Below are positions 7,785-17,046 of a stretch of DNA of 42,603 nt, piece by piece. Source of the stretch: Chitinophaga pinensis (GTDB lineage Bacteria; Bacteroidota; Bacteroidia; Bacteroidales; GCA-2748055). Each line of letters opens with the position of its first letter. Within the stretch, counting starts at the first letter, position 1. A program made the translations under genes and the position numbers. The stretch covers positions 1-42,603 of the forward strand of contig CAMAZH010000021.1 of NCBI GenBank assembly GCA_945863035.1, written 5' to 3'. Under the pieces are notes generated by a model. The model saw only the letters and a list, made by a program, of their open reading frames with translations. It was not told where the DNA came from and ran no database searches.

Positions 7785-8197
7785 CACTTCGATTTAAAAG
7801 TCATACGTATTTTCATCACCCCGGCAGCAGGATTGTCCATGTCGGGAAATCCGGTGGTAATCTTCAGGGAATTCTCGGTCAGCTCTTTTATTTCATTGGT
7901 TATGGGGAATGGCAGGGAATCGGTAGAAATAACAATTTCCGTGTCGTTGTAAACTAATTTCCAGGTTCCTGTATATACACCAAACACACCTGTTCCATCC
8001 TTGCTAAAGATGACCTCGCCATTGAATTTCTCAAGGGCCTGGCCGGGACCGCTCGCATCAACACCATCGGCGAGCAAACTGTCGGAAACCCACACCGGGG
8101 TGGTTAGCAAAACAAACCGGTCGGAAGGTCCTTCGTCCTCGCAACTATAAAGAACCAATCCACTTATTATAATTATTGTCAGGAGAAAATTTTTCAT
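7784..8197 (-). CDS. Small surface lipoprotein coupled to the TonB receptor
   Basis: A 137-residue lipoprotein starting MKNFLLTIIIISGLVLYSC. The lipid cysteine is residue 19 and is followed by EDEG, the acidic motif linked to surface export in Bacteroidota. The mature part (GEVIFSKDGTGVFGVYTGTWKLVYNDTEIVI) has the look of a lipocalin-like beta-sandwich seen in many small Bacteroidota lipoproteins, but I do not assign a family. An in-frame ATG ten codons upstream (8227) would put extra residues before the signal peptide, so 8197 is preferred. Its stop overlaps the receptor's start (TGATG), which implies coupled translation and a joint role in binding or uptake of the same ligand. Confidence 0.8.
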   Translation of the reverse strand: MKNFLLTIIIISGLVLYSCEDEGPSDRFVLLTTPVWVSDSLLADGVDASGPGQALEKFNGEVIFSKDGTGVFGVYTGTWKLVYNDTEIVISTDSLPFPITNEIKELTENSLKITTGFPDMDNPAAGVMKIRMTFKSK

Positions 8198-8407
8198 TGA
8201 ACCAAAGTTTGTGAATATCATGCCCAATTAACAAAAAAACATCGAATATTCCTAAGGCAATGGCCCACTTTAAAAGGTAATGCAGGTTAATGCGATCGCT
8301 GTGTCAATGATATTCTTCATTTCTTTGCTTCAGGTTCGATCCTGATTCACAAAAATTTCTAATCAGGCAATGTATACCCTTCCCGGATTCAAATGAGTAA
8401 TTGCTTT

Positions 8408-9715
8408 CTATTTCCCAAAATGCATATCAGCGAAATTAAGGTAGCATTCCCAATCAAAATCGGTAACATCATGCTTTCCCTTACGGATGTGATAACCGAT
8501 AGTACTCATTACCGGCAGGCCCGGGAGGGGACGGGCTTCAGCCTGTAAACCATCGGTGCCGAGAAGTTTATAGACAGGCGAGGCATGCAAAGCACTCAGA
8601 AATTCCCCTTGAGGATCGGCCCATAAATCTTCTTCGGCACTTGCAACGTAAAGTGGTCTTGGTGCGATGAGCGATAAAAGCATGTGCTGATCGAAAGTCA
8701 GTGAGCCTTCATTTTCTCCGTACTTGAGGAAGTTATCGCAAAACCAGTGCGGGAAAACTCTATTAATGCGGCCAATTGTTTCTCCGTAAGCCCTTTTCGA
8801 CAGTGCTGCTCCCCCACAACCCGAATTATTTGAAATCACAACAGAAAAACGCTGATCCTGAGCTCCCGCCCAAAGTGCAGCTTTTCCGAGCCGCGAATGC
8901 CCCATTAGTATAACACGGCGGGAATCAATGTCTCCATCCGTTTCCAAATAATCCATTGCCCTGCTGTATCCCCAGGCCCAGGCTCCAATAGAGCCCCACT
9001 CGTTTGAATTTGGAGAGGTCTGACCGGACTTGTAAAACAAGGGATGAATCCCATTTTGAAAACCATCATCAAAATCAGGATCAATATCCTCATAATAAAT
9101 GGTCGCTAAACCATAACCTCTTTGAAGAATCATCTCTACCGGCCACCGTCGGCTTGCTGATCCCCGGGAATCAGCAACTGTCTTACTGCCATTACTTAAG
9201 GATTCCCTATTTACTTCCAGCCAGGATCTGGTAATACTTACTCCGCTATCGGGATGAATGGTGTGATTCCCGTTAAAATTCATCGCTAGGAAAACCGGCA
9301 CCTTGCTTTCTACATGGTTGGGCAAATACAGGAGAATAACCATAGAAGGCCCTGACTTGTCGGCAGTAAAATATACGGTTATCTCCTTGCGGGTGGCTAT
9401 TCCTCCCAGCGCGTTTTTATCGAGGGAGGTAAGTTCAAAAGATACCGGTAATTTCATATCCGGGGTTTTTCCGAACATCTCGTTTTCAAACATTTCCATA
9501 ATTTCCGGACGGCGAAGGCTCCACCATGTCGCTGTATCGAGCACTGCATCGCCGCTTCCAAGAATTAACGGGTCGGGGAGTTGAAAAGCAGGGACAGCCT
9601 TCTCGTCGTAATTGGCAACCGGATTCTGGGCAAAAAGAATTGGGGCCGACAAAACACAAATCAATAAGCTGGTGAAAAGTAAGCAAAGACTGCTGTTTGG
9701 GGATTTTGATGTCAT
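8408..9715 (-). CDS. CE15 glucuronoyl methylesterase (exported)
   Basis: A 435-residue alpha/beta hydrolase of carbohydrate esterase family 15. The signal peptide covers about residues 1-29. The nucleophile is Ser274 in MGHSRLGKAALWAG, the bacterial form of the family's G-x-SRxGK motif. The acidic residues around 361-363 (ASAEEDLWAD) and a histidine in GYHIRKGKHD (H415 preferred over H409) complete the active site. CE15 enzymes cleave the ester between 4-O-methyl-glucuronic acid on xylan and lignin alcohols. The gene is divergent from a GH51 arabinofuranosidase only 89 bp away, which supports a joint role on decorated xylan. No T9SS tail is present, so periplasmic or non-T9SS export is likely. 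Confidence 0.9.
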   Translation of the reverse strand: MTSKSPNSSLCLLFTSLLICVLSAPILFAQNPVANYDEKAVPAFQLPDPLILGSGDAVLDTATWWSLRRPEIMEMFENEMFGKTPDMKLPVSFELTSLDKNALGGIATRKEITVYFTADKSGPSMVILLYLPNHVESKVPVFLAMNFNGNHTIHPDSGVSITRSWLEVNRESLSNGSKTVADSRGSASRRWPVEMILQRGYGLATIYYEDIDPDFDDGFQNGIHPLFYKSGQTSPNSNEWGSIGAWAWGYSRAMDYLETDGDIDSRRVILMGHSRLGKAALWAGAQDQRFSVVISNNSGCGGAALSKRAYGETIGRINRVFPHWFCDNFLKYGENEGSLTFDQHMLLSLIAPRPLYVASAEEDLWADPQGEFLSALHASPVYKLLGTDGLQAEARPLPGLPVMSTIGYHIRKGKHDVTDFDWECYLNFADMHFGK

Positions 9716-9752
9716 GTACGTTTTTTTTGTTTTAACGGGGGAATTTTACGAA

Positions 9753-9783
9753 TTTGCGCAAAAGTTAGTAAAGATTATGTTAT
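9753..9783 (+). promoter_or_regulatory. Candidate promoter of the GH51 gene
   Basis: TTTG (9753-9756), 19 bases, then TATGTTAT (9776-9783), which keeps the TA and two of the T residues of TAnnTTTG. The start would fall about 10-15 bases before the ATG at 9805, giving a very short leader. Confidence 0.45.
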
Positions 9784-9804
9784 TCTAAAATTCAACTGCC
9801 AACT

Positions 9805-11805
9805 ATGAGAAAAAAATATGTGATTCCGCTAATCCTGCTAAGTCTTCTGACTCCAAATGCCATAATTCAGGCTCAGAACACTGTAACAATCGATGCATCT
9901 CAGGCGAAATTCCGCATCAACCGAAACATCTACGGACATTTCTCGGAACACCTGGGGCATTGTATTTACGAAGGATTATGGGTTGGCGAGAATTCCCCCA
10001 TCCCCAATAAAAACGGCCTCAGGACTGATGTTGTTGATGCCTTGAAAAACCTTAAGGTGCCTGCCCTGCGCTGGCCAGGCGGATGTTTTGCCGACGAGTA
10101 CCATTGGCGCGACGGAATAGGTCCCGCAAACCAACGCCCGACGATGATAAACACCAACTGGGGCGGGGTAACCGAAGACAACAGCTTTGGAACTCACGAG
10201 TTTATGGAACTTTGCAGGCAACTCGACTGCGAACCCTACATAAGTGGTAACCTTGGAAGCGGAACGGTACAGGAAATGTCGCAGTGGGTTGAATACGTAA
10301 ACTCCGACAATGTGAGTCCTATGACCGATTTGCGAAAGGCAAACGGTCAGGAAAAATCCTGGGGCGTGAAATTCTGGGGAATAGGTAACGAATCATGGGG
10401 CTGTGGCGGAAACATGCGCCCTGAGTACTATTCGGATCTTGCAAAACAATATGGCAATTTCCTGCGCAATTACGGAAGCAACTCCCTCGATAAAATAGCC
10501 GTGGGTCCAAACGGTGACGATTACAACTGGACGGATGTTGTGATGCGCGAAATGGGACCCAGCATCTGGGGCCTTTCATTGCATTACTACACTTGGGCAA
10601 ATGGAGGAGAAACCGCTACCAACGTAACAGAGGAAAACTGGTTCGGAATGCTTCAAAAGACGCTCAAAATGGAAGAGCTGGTAACCCGGCATTCTGAAAT
10701 TATGGATAAGTATGATCCGGGAAGAAGCGTTTCCCTGGTGGTTGACGAATGGGGTGCATGGTACACCGTGGAGCCTGGCACCAACCCTGGGTTTCTTTAC
10801 CAGCAAAACACAATCCGTGACGCGCTGATTACAGGGATAAACCTGAATATCTTCCACAACCATTGTTCTCGCGTGCGAATGGCCGCTGTGGCTCAGGTGG
10901 TTAACGTGCTTCAGGCCGTTGTGCTTACCGATGCGGAAAAAATGCTCCTCACACCTACCTACCATGTTTTCGACATGTACAAGGTTCACCAGGATGCATT
11001 GATGGTGCCATCGGAATTGAAATGCGATAACTATGAATATAACAATTCAAGCATACCGGCATTAAGCGTTTCAAGTTCAATCGACAAGGATGGGAAAATG
11101 CATATCTCCATTTGTAATCTTAATCCAAATGAAGAAGAAAAACTCAGTTGCCTCCTTAACGGATTTGACGCAAAAACCATATCAGGGACCATAATAACAT
11201 CATCGGAACTTAATTCCCACAACACTTTCGAAAATCCTTCCGAAGTTGGAATTAAGTCATTCAGCAGCTTCAGGTTAAAAGGCCAAAGCATTGAGGTTAC
11301 GGTTCCAGCACATTCGGTAATTACCTTGGAAATTATTGGGGATTTCAAGGCGAAAGCTGTAAACAAAATCGACAAGAAAAGCCTGAAACAGGGAATTCAA
11401 TACAGTCGATATGAAGGGAATTGGACAAGAATTCCCGATTTCTCCAGCATGGTTCCTACAGGATCGGGTATTGAGAAAAATTTTGTCTTCCCAAAGGGGA
11501 TGCCCTTGTCGAACTTTGGTCTGGTATACTCGGGATTCTTTGAAGCTAAAGCCGATGGATTGTACGACTTTTATTTAACTTCCGACGATGGGGCAAAGCT
11601 AACAATTAACGGGGAGGATGTAATAATTCACGACGGACTTCACGGCATGACGGAAAGACAAGGCACTTTGTTCTTAAACAAGGGTCTGCATTCAATAAGT
11701 CTGCCGTTTTTCCAGGCGGGCGGAGGAAGCGGACTGAAGCTTCAATACAAGGAACCATCGGGCGAAAAACTTGATATTCCTTATGAGTTTCTTTGGCATA
11801 AATAG
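9805..11805 (+). CDS. GH51 alpha-L-arabinofuranosidase with C-terminal PA14 domain
   Basis: A 666-residue exported glycosidase. A signal peptide (to about residue 23, IIQAQ) precedes a GH51 catalytic barrel. The landmarks are GHFSEHLG near the start, [12 protein letters not shown] (about 90-101), the acid/base Glu196 in WGIGNESWG, and the nucleophile Glu315 in VVDEWGAWY. The C-terminal beta-sandwich of GH51 follows, to about 515. Residues about 545-660 form a PA14-type domain ([40 protein letters not shown]), which probably binds glycans. The enzyme releases terminal arabinofuranose from arabinoxylan or arabinan with retention. Many GH51 enzymes are cytoplasmic and lack PA14, so this is a secreted variant with a binding module. 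Confidence 0.93.
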   Translation: MRKKYVIPLILLSLLTPNAIIQAQNTVTIDASQAKFRINRNIYGHFSEHLGHCIYEGLWVGENSPIPNKNGLRTDVVDALKNLKVPALRWPGGCFADEYHWRDGIGPANQRPTMINTNWGGVTEDNSFGTHEFMELCRQLDCEPYISGNLGSGTVQEMSQWVEYVNSDNVSPMTDLRKANGQEKSWGVKFWGIGNESWGCGGNMRPEYYSDLAKQYGNFLRNYGSNSLDKIAVGPNGDDYNWTDVVMREMGPSIWGLSLHYYTWANGGETATNVTEENWFGMLQKTLKMEELVTRHSEIMDKYDPGRSVSLVVDEWGAWYTVEPGTNPGFLYQQNTIRDALITGINLNIFHNHCSRVRMAAVAQVVNVLQAVVLTDAEKMLLTPTYHVFDMYKVHQDALMVPSELKCDNYEYNNSSIPALSVSSSIDKDGKMHISICNLNPNEEEKLSCLLNGFDAKTISGTIITSSELNSHNTFENPSEVGIKSFSSFRLKGQSIEVTVPAHSVITLEIIGDFKAKAVNKIDKKSLKQGIQYSRYEGNWTRIPDFSSMVPTGSGIEKNFVFPKGMPLSNFGLVYSGFFEAKADGLYDFYLTSDDGAKLTINGEDVIIHDGLHGMTERQGTLFLNKGLHSISLPFFQAGGGSGLKLQYKEPSGEKLDIPYEFLWHK

Positions 11806-11831
11806 AAATACATCAGGCCAATGATTTGAAA

Positions 11832-12791
11832 CTATCTTTTAACTAATATATAATTCTTAAATTCTCCCAGGCGCATCCCAAAGAGCAGGTACTTCTCTAT
11901 CCAGCTCACTACACGGTATTTTACCTTCTCGTGCTTATTCCGGATGGGGTTTGTGGTGTCACGTTGGCCCTCATAGCGCAACTCATGCTTCCAGTTAAAC
12001 TTATCGATCCATTCTTTCATTACAGCAGGATGCGTCCCTTCAAACCGGGTAAGACAGGATAAGTTGCCGTAATCGAAAACCTTATCGTACAAATGCTCAT
12101 TAACCTGCTTTTCAACCGAAGCCTTCCCCCTGTGGTTCATACTGAAAACCTTGATCTTGTTCTGCATCAGCGCCGGTGGGCGAACCCAGCCATAATGATA
12201 CACCGATGCTCCCGAATCGGCAACCTTCAACTTGTAGGTGCCTTCCTGCTGCCGGTAATTCAGATTGTCAAATTGAGGGATCTTGCGAAAGCTTTGAGCC
12301 GACTCCCATGAATGGATTTCCGGTTTATTCCTTATGATTCTGATTTCTTTTCGATACCAGCAATGGCCATCCTGATAATGCTCATAATCGCCCCAGAAAT
12401 GAATATAATCGAAAACAAGCCCTTCAATTTCCTTGTCGTCCAATAAATCCTGGCATCGTTTTTGTAAACCTGACAGGTATCGCTCATGAATCACCTCATC
12501 ACTCTGTAAGTAAAAAAGCCAATCACCTGTGCAGTAGCTCTTTGCAATATCAGTTTGATGGGCATGTTCCATTCCCCTGGGATATTTTTCTATATCCCAA
12601 ACAGTATCCACAATTCTGATTTTGTCGCTGCCGATACTTAAAATCTGCTTGCGGGTCTCATCGTCCTCATCGCTGTTACCCAGGGCCACGACAAACTCGT
12701 CAACAATAGGCAGAATGGACATCACCGCCTGCTTCATCGGGTAGTATAGCTTTACCGCGTTCTTGCCCATCGAAAATCCGCTAATCTTCAT
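11832..12791 (-). CDS. Family 2 glycosyltransferase
   Basis: A 319-residue protein without membrane segments. It resembles GT-A-fold family 2 transferases: an opening MKISGFSMGKNAVKLYYPMK, a nucleotide-binding region with ALGNSDEDDE, and an acidic LFYLQSDEVIHE motif (about residues 92-103) in the place of the metal-binding DxD. GT2 enzymes transfer a sugar from a nucleotide donor on the cytoplasmic face. Donor and acceptor cannot be told. The start lies 13 bp after the stop of an MsbA-like exporter, so the pair probably builds and flips a lipid-linked surface glycan or modifies lipopolysaccharide. Confidence 0.75.
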   Translation of the reverse strand: MKISGFSMGKNAVKLYYPMKQAVMSILPIVDEFVVALGNSDEDDETRKQILSIGSDKIRIVDTVWDIEKYPRGMEHAHQTDIAKSYCTGDWLFYLQSDEVIHERYLSGLQKRCQDLLDDKEIEGLVFDYIHFWGDYEHYQDGHCWYRKEIRIIRNKPEIHSWESAQSFRKIPQFDNLNYRQQEGTYKLKVADSGASVYHYGWVRPPALMQNKIKVFSMNHRGKASVEKQVNEHLYDKVFDYGNLSCLTRFEGTHPAVMKEWIDKFNWKHELRYEGQRDTTNPIRNKHEKVKYRVVSWIEKYLLFGMRLGEFKNYILVKR

Positions 12792-12804
12792 CCTTTTTGG
12801 CTAA

Positions 12805-14625
12805 TTAATACATTTGTAATTTATGAAGCTTCTTATACGTCCCCCCTTTTAACTCAAGCAGCTCATCATGCTTTCCTACCTCAACAATTCTGCCTTCATC
12901 GAGCACGATGATCAGATCGGAATGCTTCACCGTTGAGAGTCGGTGTGCAATCACAATCGATGTGCGGTTTTTCATGAGGTTCAGAATCGCTTCCTGCACT
13001 AATCTTTCAGACTCGGTATCGAGAGAAGAGGTTGCTTCATCGAGAATTAATATCGGGGGATTTTTCAAAACAGCCCTGGCAATGCTGATTCTCTGGCGCT
13101 GACCGCCCGACATCTTGCTGCCGGCTTCTCCCACATTGGTGTAATAACCGTTTGCTGTTTCCATGATGAAATCGTGAGCATTAGCCACTTTAGCCGCGGC
13201 GATTACATCCTCCTCCCTGGCATCATTCATCCCAAATGCGATGTTGTTAAAAAAGGTGTCGTTAAACAAAATCGATTGCTGACTAACGATTCCCATCAGC
13301 TTACGTAAATCGTGCAGCTTGAAATCCTTAACGTTAACACCGTCGATTAACACCTCCCCCGAAGTGATATCGATAAAACGCGGGATAAGGTCAACAATCG
13401 TCGATTTCCCCGAACCGCTTCTGCCAACCAAAGCAATCGCTTTTCCCTTCTCAATGGTGAAGCTGATGTCCTGTAGCACGGGATCCTTTTCATATTGGAA
13501 ATTCACATGCCGGTACTCAATGCTGTGTTTAAATTCGGATACCAAAACCGGTTCTTCCTTTTCTTTGATTGAAACTTCCGCATCCAGAATCTGATCAATC
13601 CTGTCGCTCGATGCCAATCCCTTTAAAATATTGTAATAGGCAGTGGTAACCGATTTTGCGGGATTGATGATCTGTGAAAAAACCACCAGGTAGGTAATCA
13701 GCACGGATGAAGTTAAGGTGCTGTTTTCGCCCAATACCATTGCGCCTCCGTACCATAAAACAATTACCATCACCATTATGCCCAAGAACTCACTTACGGG
13801 GCTGGCAAGTTGCTGTCGACGGAAAATCTTTTCCTGCAAGTTGGTAAAAAGGTTATTGGTACTCTCAAAGCGGTTCTGCATTTTCTCTTCCGCATTGAAT
13901 GCCTTGACAATACGAAGCCCTCCGAGGGTTTCTTCAAACACTGACATGATAAGCCCGAGTTTCTTTTGGCCCTGGAGTGAAGTGGAGCGAAGGGTTTTAC
14001 CGATACGGCCAATAATAATCCCGCTGACGGGCAAGAGTACCATAACGAATAAACTGAGTTTTGGACTCATGTAAAAGAGCGCTGCCAGATAGGTGATAAT
14101 CAGAATCGGATCGCGAAAGACCATCTCCAGTGAGCGGACAACAGATACTTCAATTTCCTGCACGTCCTGTGCCATTCGCGACATGATATCGCCCTTCCTC
14201 TCTTCGGAGAAATAGCCCAGAGGAAGCACAAGCACTTTCTTGAATATCTTGTTTCTAAGTTCACGCACTATCCCGGTGCGAATGGGAATCATAAAGAATT
14301 TGGAATAATAAAGAAACACGTTTTTGAGCAAAGAGGTGCCAAGTACCATTATTCCGACAAAAACCAAGGCGTGCACCTTGCCTCTTCCAATAATTATCTG
14401 GCTAAGGATGTAGTTGAAATAATGAATTGCTGCTGATGCGTTAAGTTCAAATTCACCCGGCTGGGTCACAAGATCCGTTTCGCCAAAAAGGACTTTTAAA
14501 AAAGGGGCAACCAAGGCCAGGCTGAAAAGTGAAAAGAAAGCGGACAGAAACACAAATAATATACTCAGAAACGCCAATCCTTTGTAGGGTATCAGATATC
14601 GGATAATTCTTGAGAGACTTCTCAT
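12805..14625 (-). CDS. MsbA-like ABC exporter (fused permease and ATPase)
   Basis: A 606-residue half-transporter that works as a homodimer in the inner membrane. Six transmembrane helices lie in residues 1-330, with the usual cytoplasmic loops. The nucleotide-binding domain (about 365-606) has Walker A GRSGSGKST (401-409), the signature MSGGQRQR (505-512), Walker B ILILDE with D529/E530, and the H-loop His561 in IVIAHRLS. All catalytic residues are intact. Length and layout match lipid A/lipid-linked-oligosaccharide flippases of the MsbA type, but multidrug exporters look alike. It is 70 bp downstream of purB and 13 bp upstream of a glycosyltransferase gene, which favours an envelope-lipid role. 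Confidence 0.88.
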   Translation of the reverse strand: MRSLSRIIRYLIPYKGLAFLSILFVFLSAFFSLFSLALVAPFLKVLFGETDLVTQPGEFELNASAAIHYFNYILSQIIIGRGKVHALVFVGIMVLGTSLLKNVFLYYSKFFMIPIRTGIVRELRNKIFKKVLVLPLGYFSEERKGDIMSRMAQDVQEIEVSVVRSLEMVFRDPILIITYLAALFYMSPKLSLFVMVLLPVSGIIIGRIGKTLRSTSLQGQKKLGLIMSVFEETLGGLRIVKAFNAEEKMQNRFESTNNLFTNLQEKIFRRQQLASPVSEFLGIMVMVIVLWYGGAMVLGENSTLTSSVLITYLVVFSQIINPAKSVTTAYYNILKGLASSDRIDQILDAEVSIKEKEEPVLVSEFKHSIEYRHVNFQYEKDPVLQDISFTIEKGKAIALVGRSGSGKSTIVDLIPRFIDITSGEVLIDGVNVKDFKLHDLRKLMGIVSQQSILFNDTFFNNIAFGMNDAREEDVIAAAKVANAHDFIMETANGYYTNVGEAGSKMSGGQRQRISIARAVLKNPPILILDEATSSLDTESERLVQEAILNLMKNRTSIVIAHRLSTVKHSDLIIVLDEGRIVEVGKHDELLELKGGTYKKLHKLQMY

Positions 14626-14695
14626 TATAGCGCTTCTAATTCAGGTAGGATTCAACAGATTTATGCACAAACTAAACGAAAAACATTTGATTTTC

Positions 14696-16039
14696 TTATA
14701 AACCGGTGTAGTTTTTTGGAGAAATGTTCTTTAATTCCACTTTTAGCGTCGGTTTAATATCCAACTGATCAATAAAGTCATGAATTGCCTGTTTATCGAT
14801 GGGTTTATTGGTTCGTGTCAATGCCAGCAAGGCTTCGTAGGGTTTTGGATAAGCCTCTCTTCTCAAAACGGTTTGTATTGCTTCAGCAACCACCGCCCAG
14901 TTGTTTTCGAGGTCTGAGGAAATCCGGGGTTCATTAATGAGTAATTTGACAATTCCTTTCTCGAGGGATTTAAAGGCAAGAAGCGAATGAGCCAAGGGTA
15001 CTCCGATATTCCGAAGAACAGTTGAATCAGTCAGGTCGCGCTGCAACCGTGAAATGGGCAATTTTGAAGAGAGGTGATGGAATAAGGCATTGGCAAGACC
15101 CAGGTTTCCCTCAGCATTTTCAAAATCGATAGGGTTAACTTTATGAGGCATAGCGGACGATCCTATCTCCCCTTGCTTGATCTTCTGTTTGAAATAGTCC
15201 ATAGAAATATACGTCCACATGTCCCTGCTGAAATCGAGCAGTATGGTGTTAATGCGTGACAGTGCGTCGCAAAGGGCGGCCATGTTGTCGTAATGTTCAA
15301 TCTGGGTTGTTGTTTGGGAGCGGTCGAGCTTTAAAACCTCATTCACAAAATGGTTGCTGAACCCAACCCAATCGTAAGCGGGATATGCAACATGGTGAGC
15401 GTTCAAATTACCGGTAGCACCTCCGAATTTCGCCGAAAACGGGATGCTGCGAGCCTGTTCCACCTGCTTTTTAATGCGTTCGGTGAAAACCAATAACTCC
15501 TTCCCTAGTCTCGTGGGAGACGCCGGCTGGCCGTGCGTTCTGGCAAGCATCGGGATATCTCTCCATTCTGACGACATCTCATCAATTCTTGCAACGAGCA
15601 ATTCCAAGCGCAAGAAATACACCTCGCCCAGTGCATCCTTAATAGATGCCGGAACCGCTGTATTGTTTATGTCCTGCGATGTGAGGCCGAAATGAATAAA
15701 CTCCTTGTAATCCTGCAAGCCCAGGAAATCGAATTTCTCTTTCAGAAAATACTCCACCGCCTTTACATCGTGATTCGTGGTGTTTTCAATATCCTTGATG
15801 CGAAGCGCATCCCCATGGGAAAAAGTGTTGACGAGATCCCGTAGTAACTTCTCCATTGAATCAGTGAGCTCAGGCAAACCTGTTACTCCCGATTTCATTA
15901 AACTGATAAAGTACTCGATTTCTACCCAAAGCCGGTATCGGATCAATCCAAATTCGGAAAAATATTTCGCGAGCTCCTCTGTTTTCGACCTATAACGACC
16001 GTCAACCGGAGAAATAGCTGTCAGATTATCTAATTTCAT
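14696..16039 (-). CDS. purB: Adenylosuccinate lyase
   Basis: A 447-residue member of the fumarase/aspartase superfamily. It catalyses two steps of purine synthesis, removing fumarate from SAICAR and from adenylosuccinate. It starts with NLTAISPVDGRYR, characteristic of the E. coli-type PurB (456 residues). The general-acid region is THGQPASPTRLGKE (H169), and the superfamily signature GSSAMPHKVNP lies at 293-303, with the catalytic serine expected in SS (294/295). It is a cytoplasmic tetramer. A perfect -7 box (16059-16066) precedes it by about 20 bases. The MsbA-like exporter follows 70 bp downstream. Confidence 0.97.
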   Translation of the reverse strand: MKLDNLTAISPVDGRYRSKTEELAKYFSEFGLIRYRLWVEIEYFISLMKSGVTGLPELTDSMEKLLRDLVNTFSHGDALRIKDIENTTNHDVKAVEYFLKEKFDFLGLQDYKEFIHFGLTSQDINNTAVPASIKDALGEVYFLRLELLVARIDEMSSEWRDIPMLARTHGQPASPTRLGKELLVFTERIKKQVEQARSIPFSAKFGGATGNLNAHHVAYPAYDWVGFSNHFVNEVLKLDRSQTTTQIEHYDNMAALCDALSRINTILLDFSRDMWTYISMDYFKQKIKQGEIGSSAMPHKVNPIDFENAEGNLGLANALFHHLSSKLPISRLQRDLTDSTVLRNIGVPLAHSLLAFKSLEKGIVKLLINEPRISSDLENNWAVVAEAIQTVLRREAYPKPYEALLALTRTNKPIDKQAIHDFIDQLDIKPTLKVELKNISPKNYTGL

Positions 16040-16058
16040 TCTATACTGATTAGAAAAA

Positions 16059-16066
16059 CAAAGTTA
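16059..16066 (-). promoter_or_regulatory. Promoter -7 box of purB
   Basis: TAACTTTG on the minus strand is an exact TAnnTTTG match, placing the transcript start near 16052. I find no good -33 TTTG at 17-21 bases. Confidence 0.5.
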
Positions 16067-16216
16067 AGAGTTTTTTTTATGCGAACTCAGACTGTTAATA
16101 ACTGTGGGATATTTTTACCTTTCGCCAGCTCAAAATCGGTCATCCGGTTTCAACTTTGTCGAAAGCACCAAATAAAACACTGCATTAACCTAACACTCTG
16201 TTAAGATTAGCTGAAA

Positions 16217-16249
16217 TTTGATTTTTCTCAATCGGATTAACTATTTTCG
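16217..16249 (+). promoter_or_regulatory. Promoter of mqnA
   Basis: TTTG (16217-16220), a 21-base spacer, then TATTTTCG (16242-16249), one base off the consensus -7 box. Start expected near 16256, about 16 nt before the ATG at 16272. The same -7 variant precedes gldF. Confidence 0.6.
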
Positions 16250-16271
16250 TGCTCTAATTTCACAAAATCAC

Positions 16272-17033
16272 ATGAGCAAGATCAGGGTATCTGCTGTAAG
16301 GTACACGAACTCCATTCCATTTATATACGGGTTGCAAAACTATTCCCTTGAAAAAGATATGAGCTTAAGTCTGGATACTCCGGCCGATTGTTATCAAAAT
16401 CTCCTTGGCGGGAATGCGGATATAGGCCTTGTTCCGGTAGTGCTTAAAAATAAAATACCCTCTCTTCGGCAAGTGAGCGATTATGGCATAGGAGCAAACG
16501 GAAACGTCCTGTCGGTTATTATGGTCGCGCAGGTTCCTATCGAAAAGGTCACAACAATCCATCTCGACTCCCAATCAAAGTCATCCGTAATGCTGATCCG
16601 TTTGCTTTGCCGCGACTTTTGGAAAATCGCCCCTGAATTTCGCGAAGCTCTTCCAGCCTTCGAGCAGAACAGTTACAGTCCAACGGAAGCAAGGCTTATC
16701 ATTGGCGATCGCGCTTTCCCTTTCCACAACCAAAAAGATATTTTTGTAACCGACCTGGCAGGGGAATGGACTAAATACACCGGCCTGCCGTTTGTTTTTG
16801 CGTTCTGGGCATCACGTAATGGTTTGACGGAAAGTTTTGAGCAGAAATTCAACGAAGCCCTTAACTTCGGAATGACACACAAAGTGAGGCTGGCCAAGGA
16901 ACTTGCCGGCAATCCGGAGTATGCATCAATTGACCTTCCGAGCTACCTTAACGTGAATATTATTCACGAAATCAATCCAGCTATGAGGGAAGGAATGAAT
17001 TTATTCTTACATTTAATTCGTGATTTCCAATAA
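16272..17033 (+). CDS. mqnA: Chorismate dehydratase, futalosine menaquinone pathway
   Basis: A 253-residue protein that starts MSKIRVSAVRYTNSIPF, the typical opening of MqnA, and folds like a periplasmic binding protein but stays in the cytoplasm. MqnA removes water from chorismate to give 3-enolpyruvylbenzoate, the first committed step of the futalosine route to menaquinone. The NADIGLVPVV segment is conserved. The frame is open further upstream, but that extension crosses the predicted promoter, so the ATG at 16272 is chosen. The gene is 13 bp upstream of nfeD. No other mqn gene is in the window. Its presence suggests that this organism makes menaquinone by the futalosine route rather than the Men route. 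Confidence 0.93.
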   Translation: MSKIRVSAVRYTNSIPFIYGLQNYSLEKDMSLSLDTPADCYQNLLGGNADIGLVPVVLKNKIPSLRQVSDYGIGANGNVLSVIMVAQVPIEKVTTIHLDSQSKSSVMLIRLLCRDFWKIAPEFREALPAFEQNSYSPTEARLIIGDRAFPFHNQKDIFVTDLAGEWTKYTGLPFVFAFWASRNGLTESFEQKFNEALNFGMTHKVRLAKELAGNPEYASIDLPSYLNVNIIHEINPAMREGMNLFLHLIRDFQ

Positions 17034-17046
17034 CAAATCTATTACC

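Noticed and set aside
5532-8197. SusC/SusD polysaccharide utilisation locus
   Set aside because: The receptor is too short for SusC, and the adjacent lipoprotein (137 residues) is far too short for SusD.
8341-8367. Inverted repeat CCTGATT/AATCAGG after the CE15 gene as a terminator
   Set aside because: Only 7 bp of stem, a 13-base loop and no T tract; too weak to call.
7785-8407. Cobalamin or other riboswitch upstream of the TonB receptor
   Set aside because: The region before the lipoprotein-receptor pair shows no conserved riboswitch core that I can recognise.
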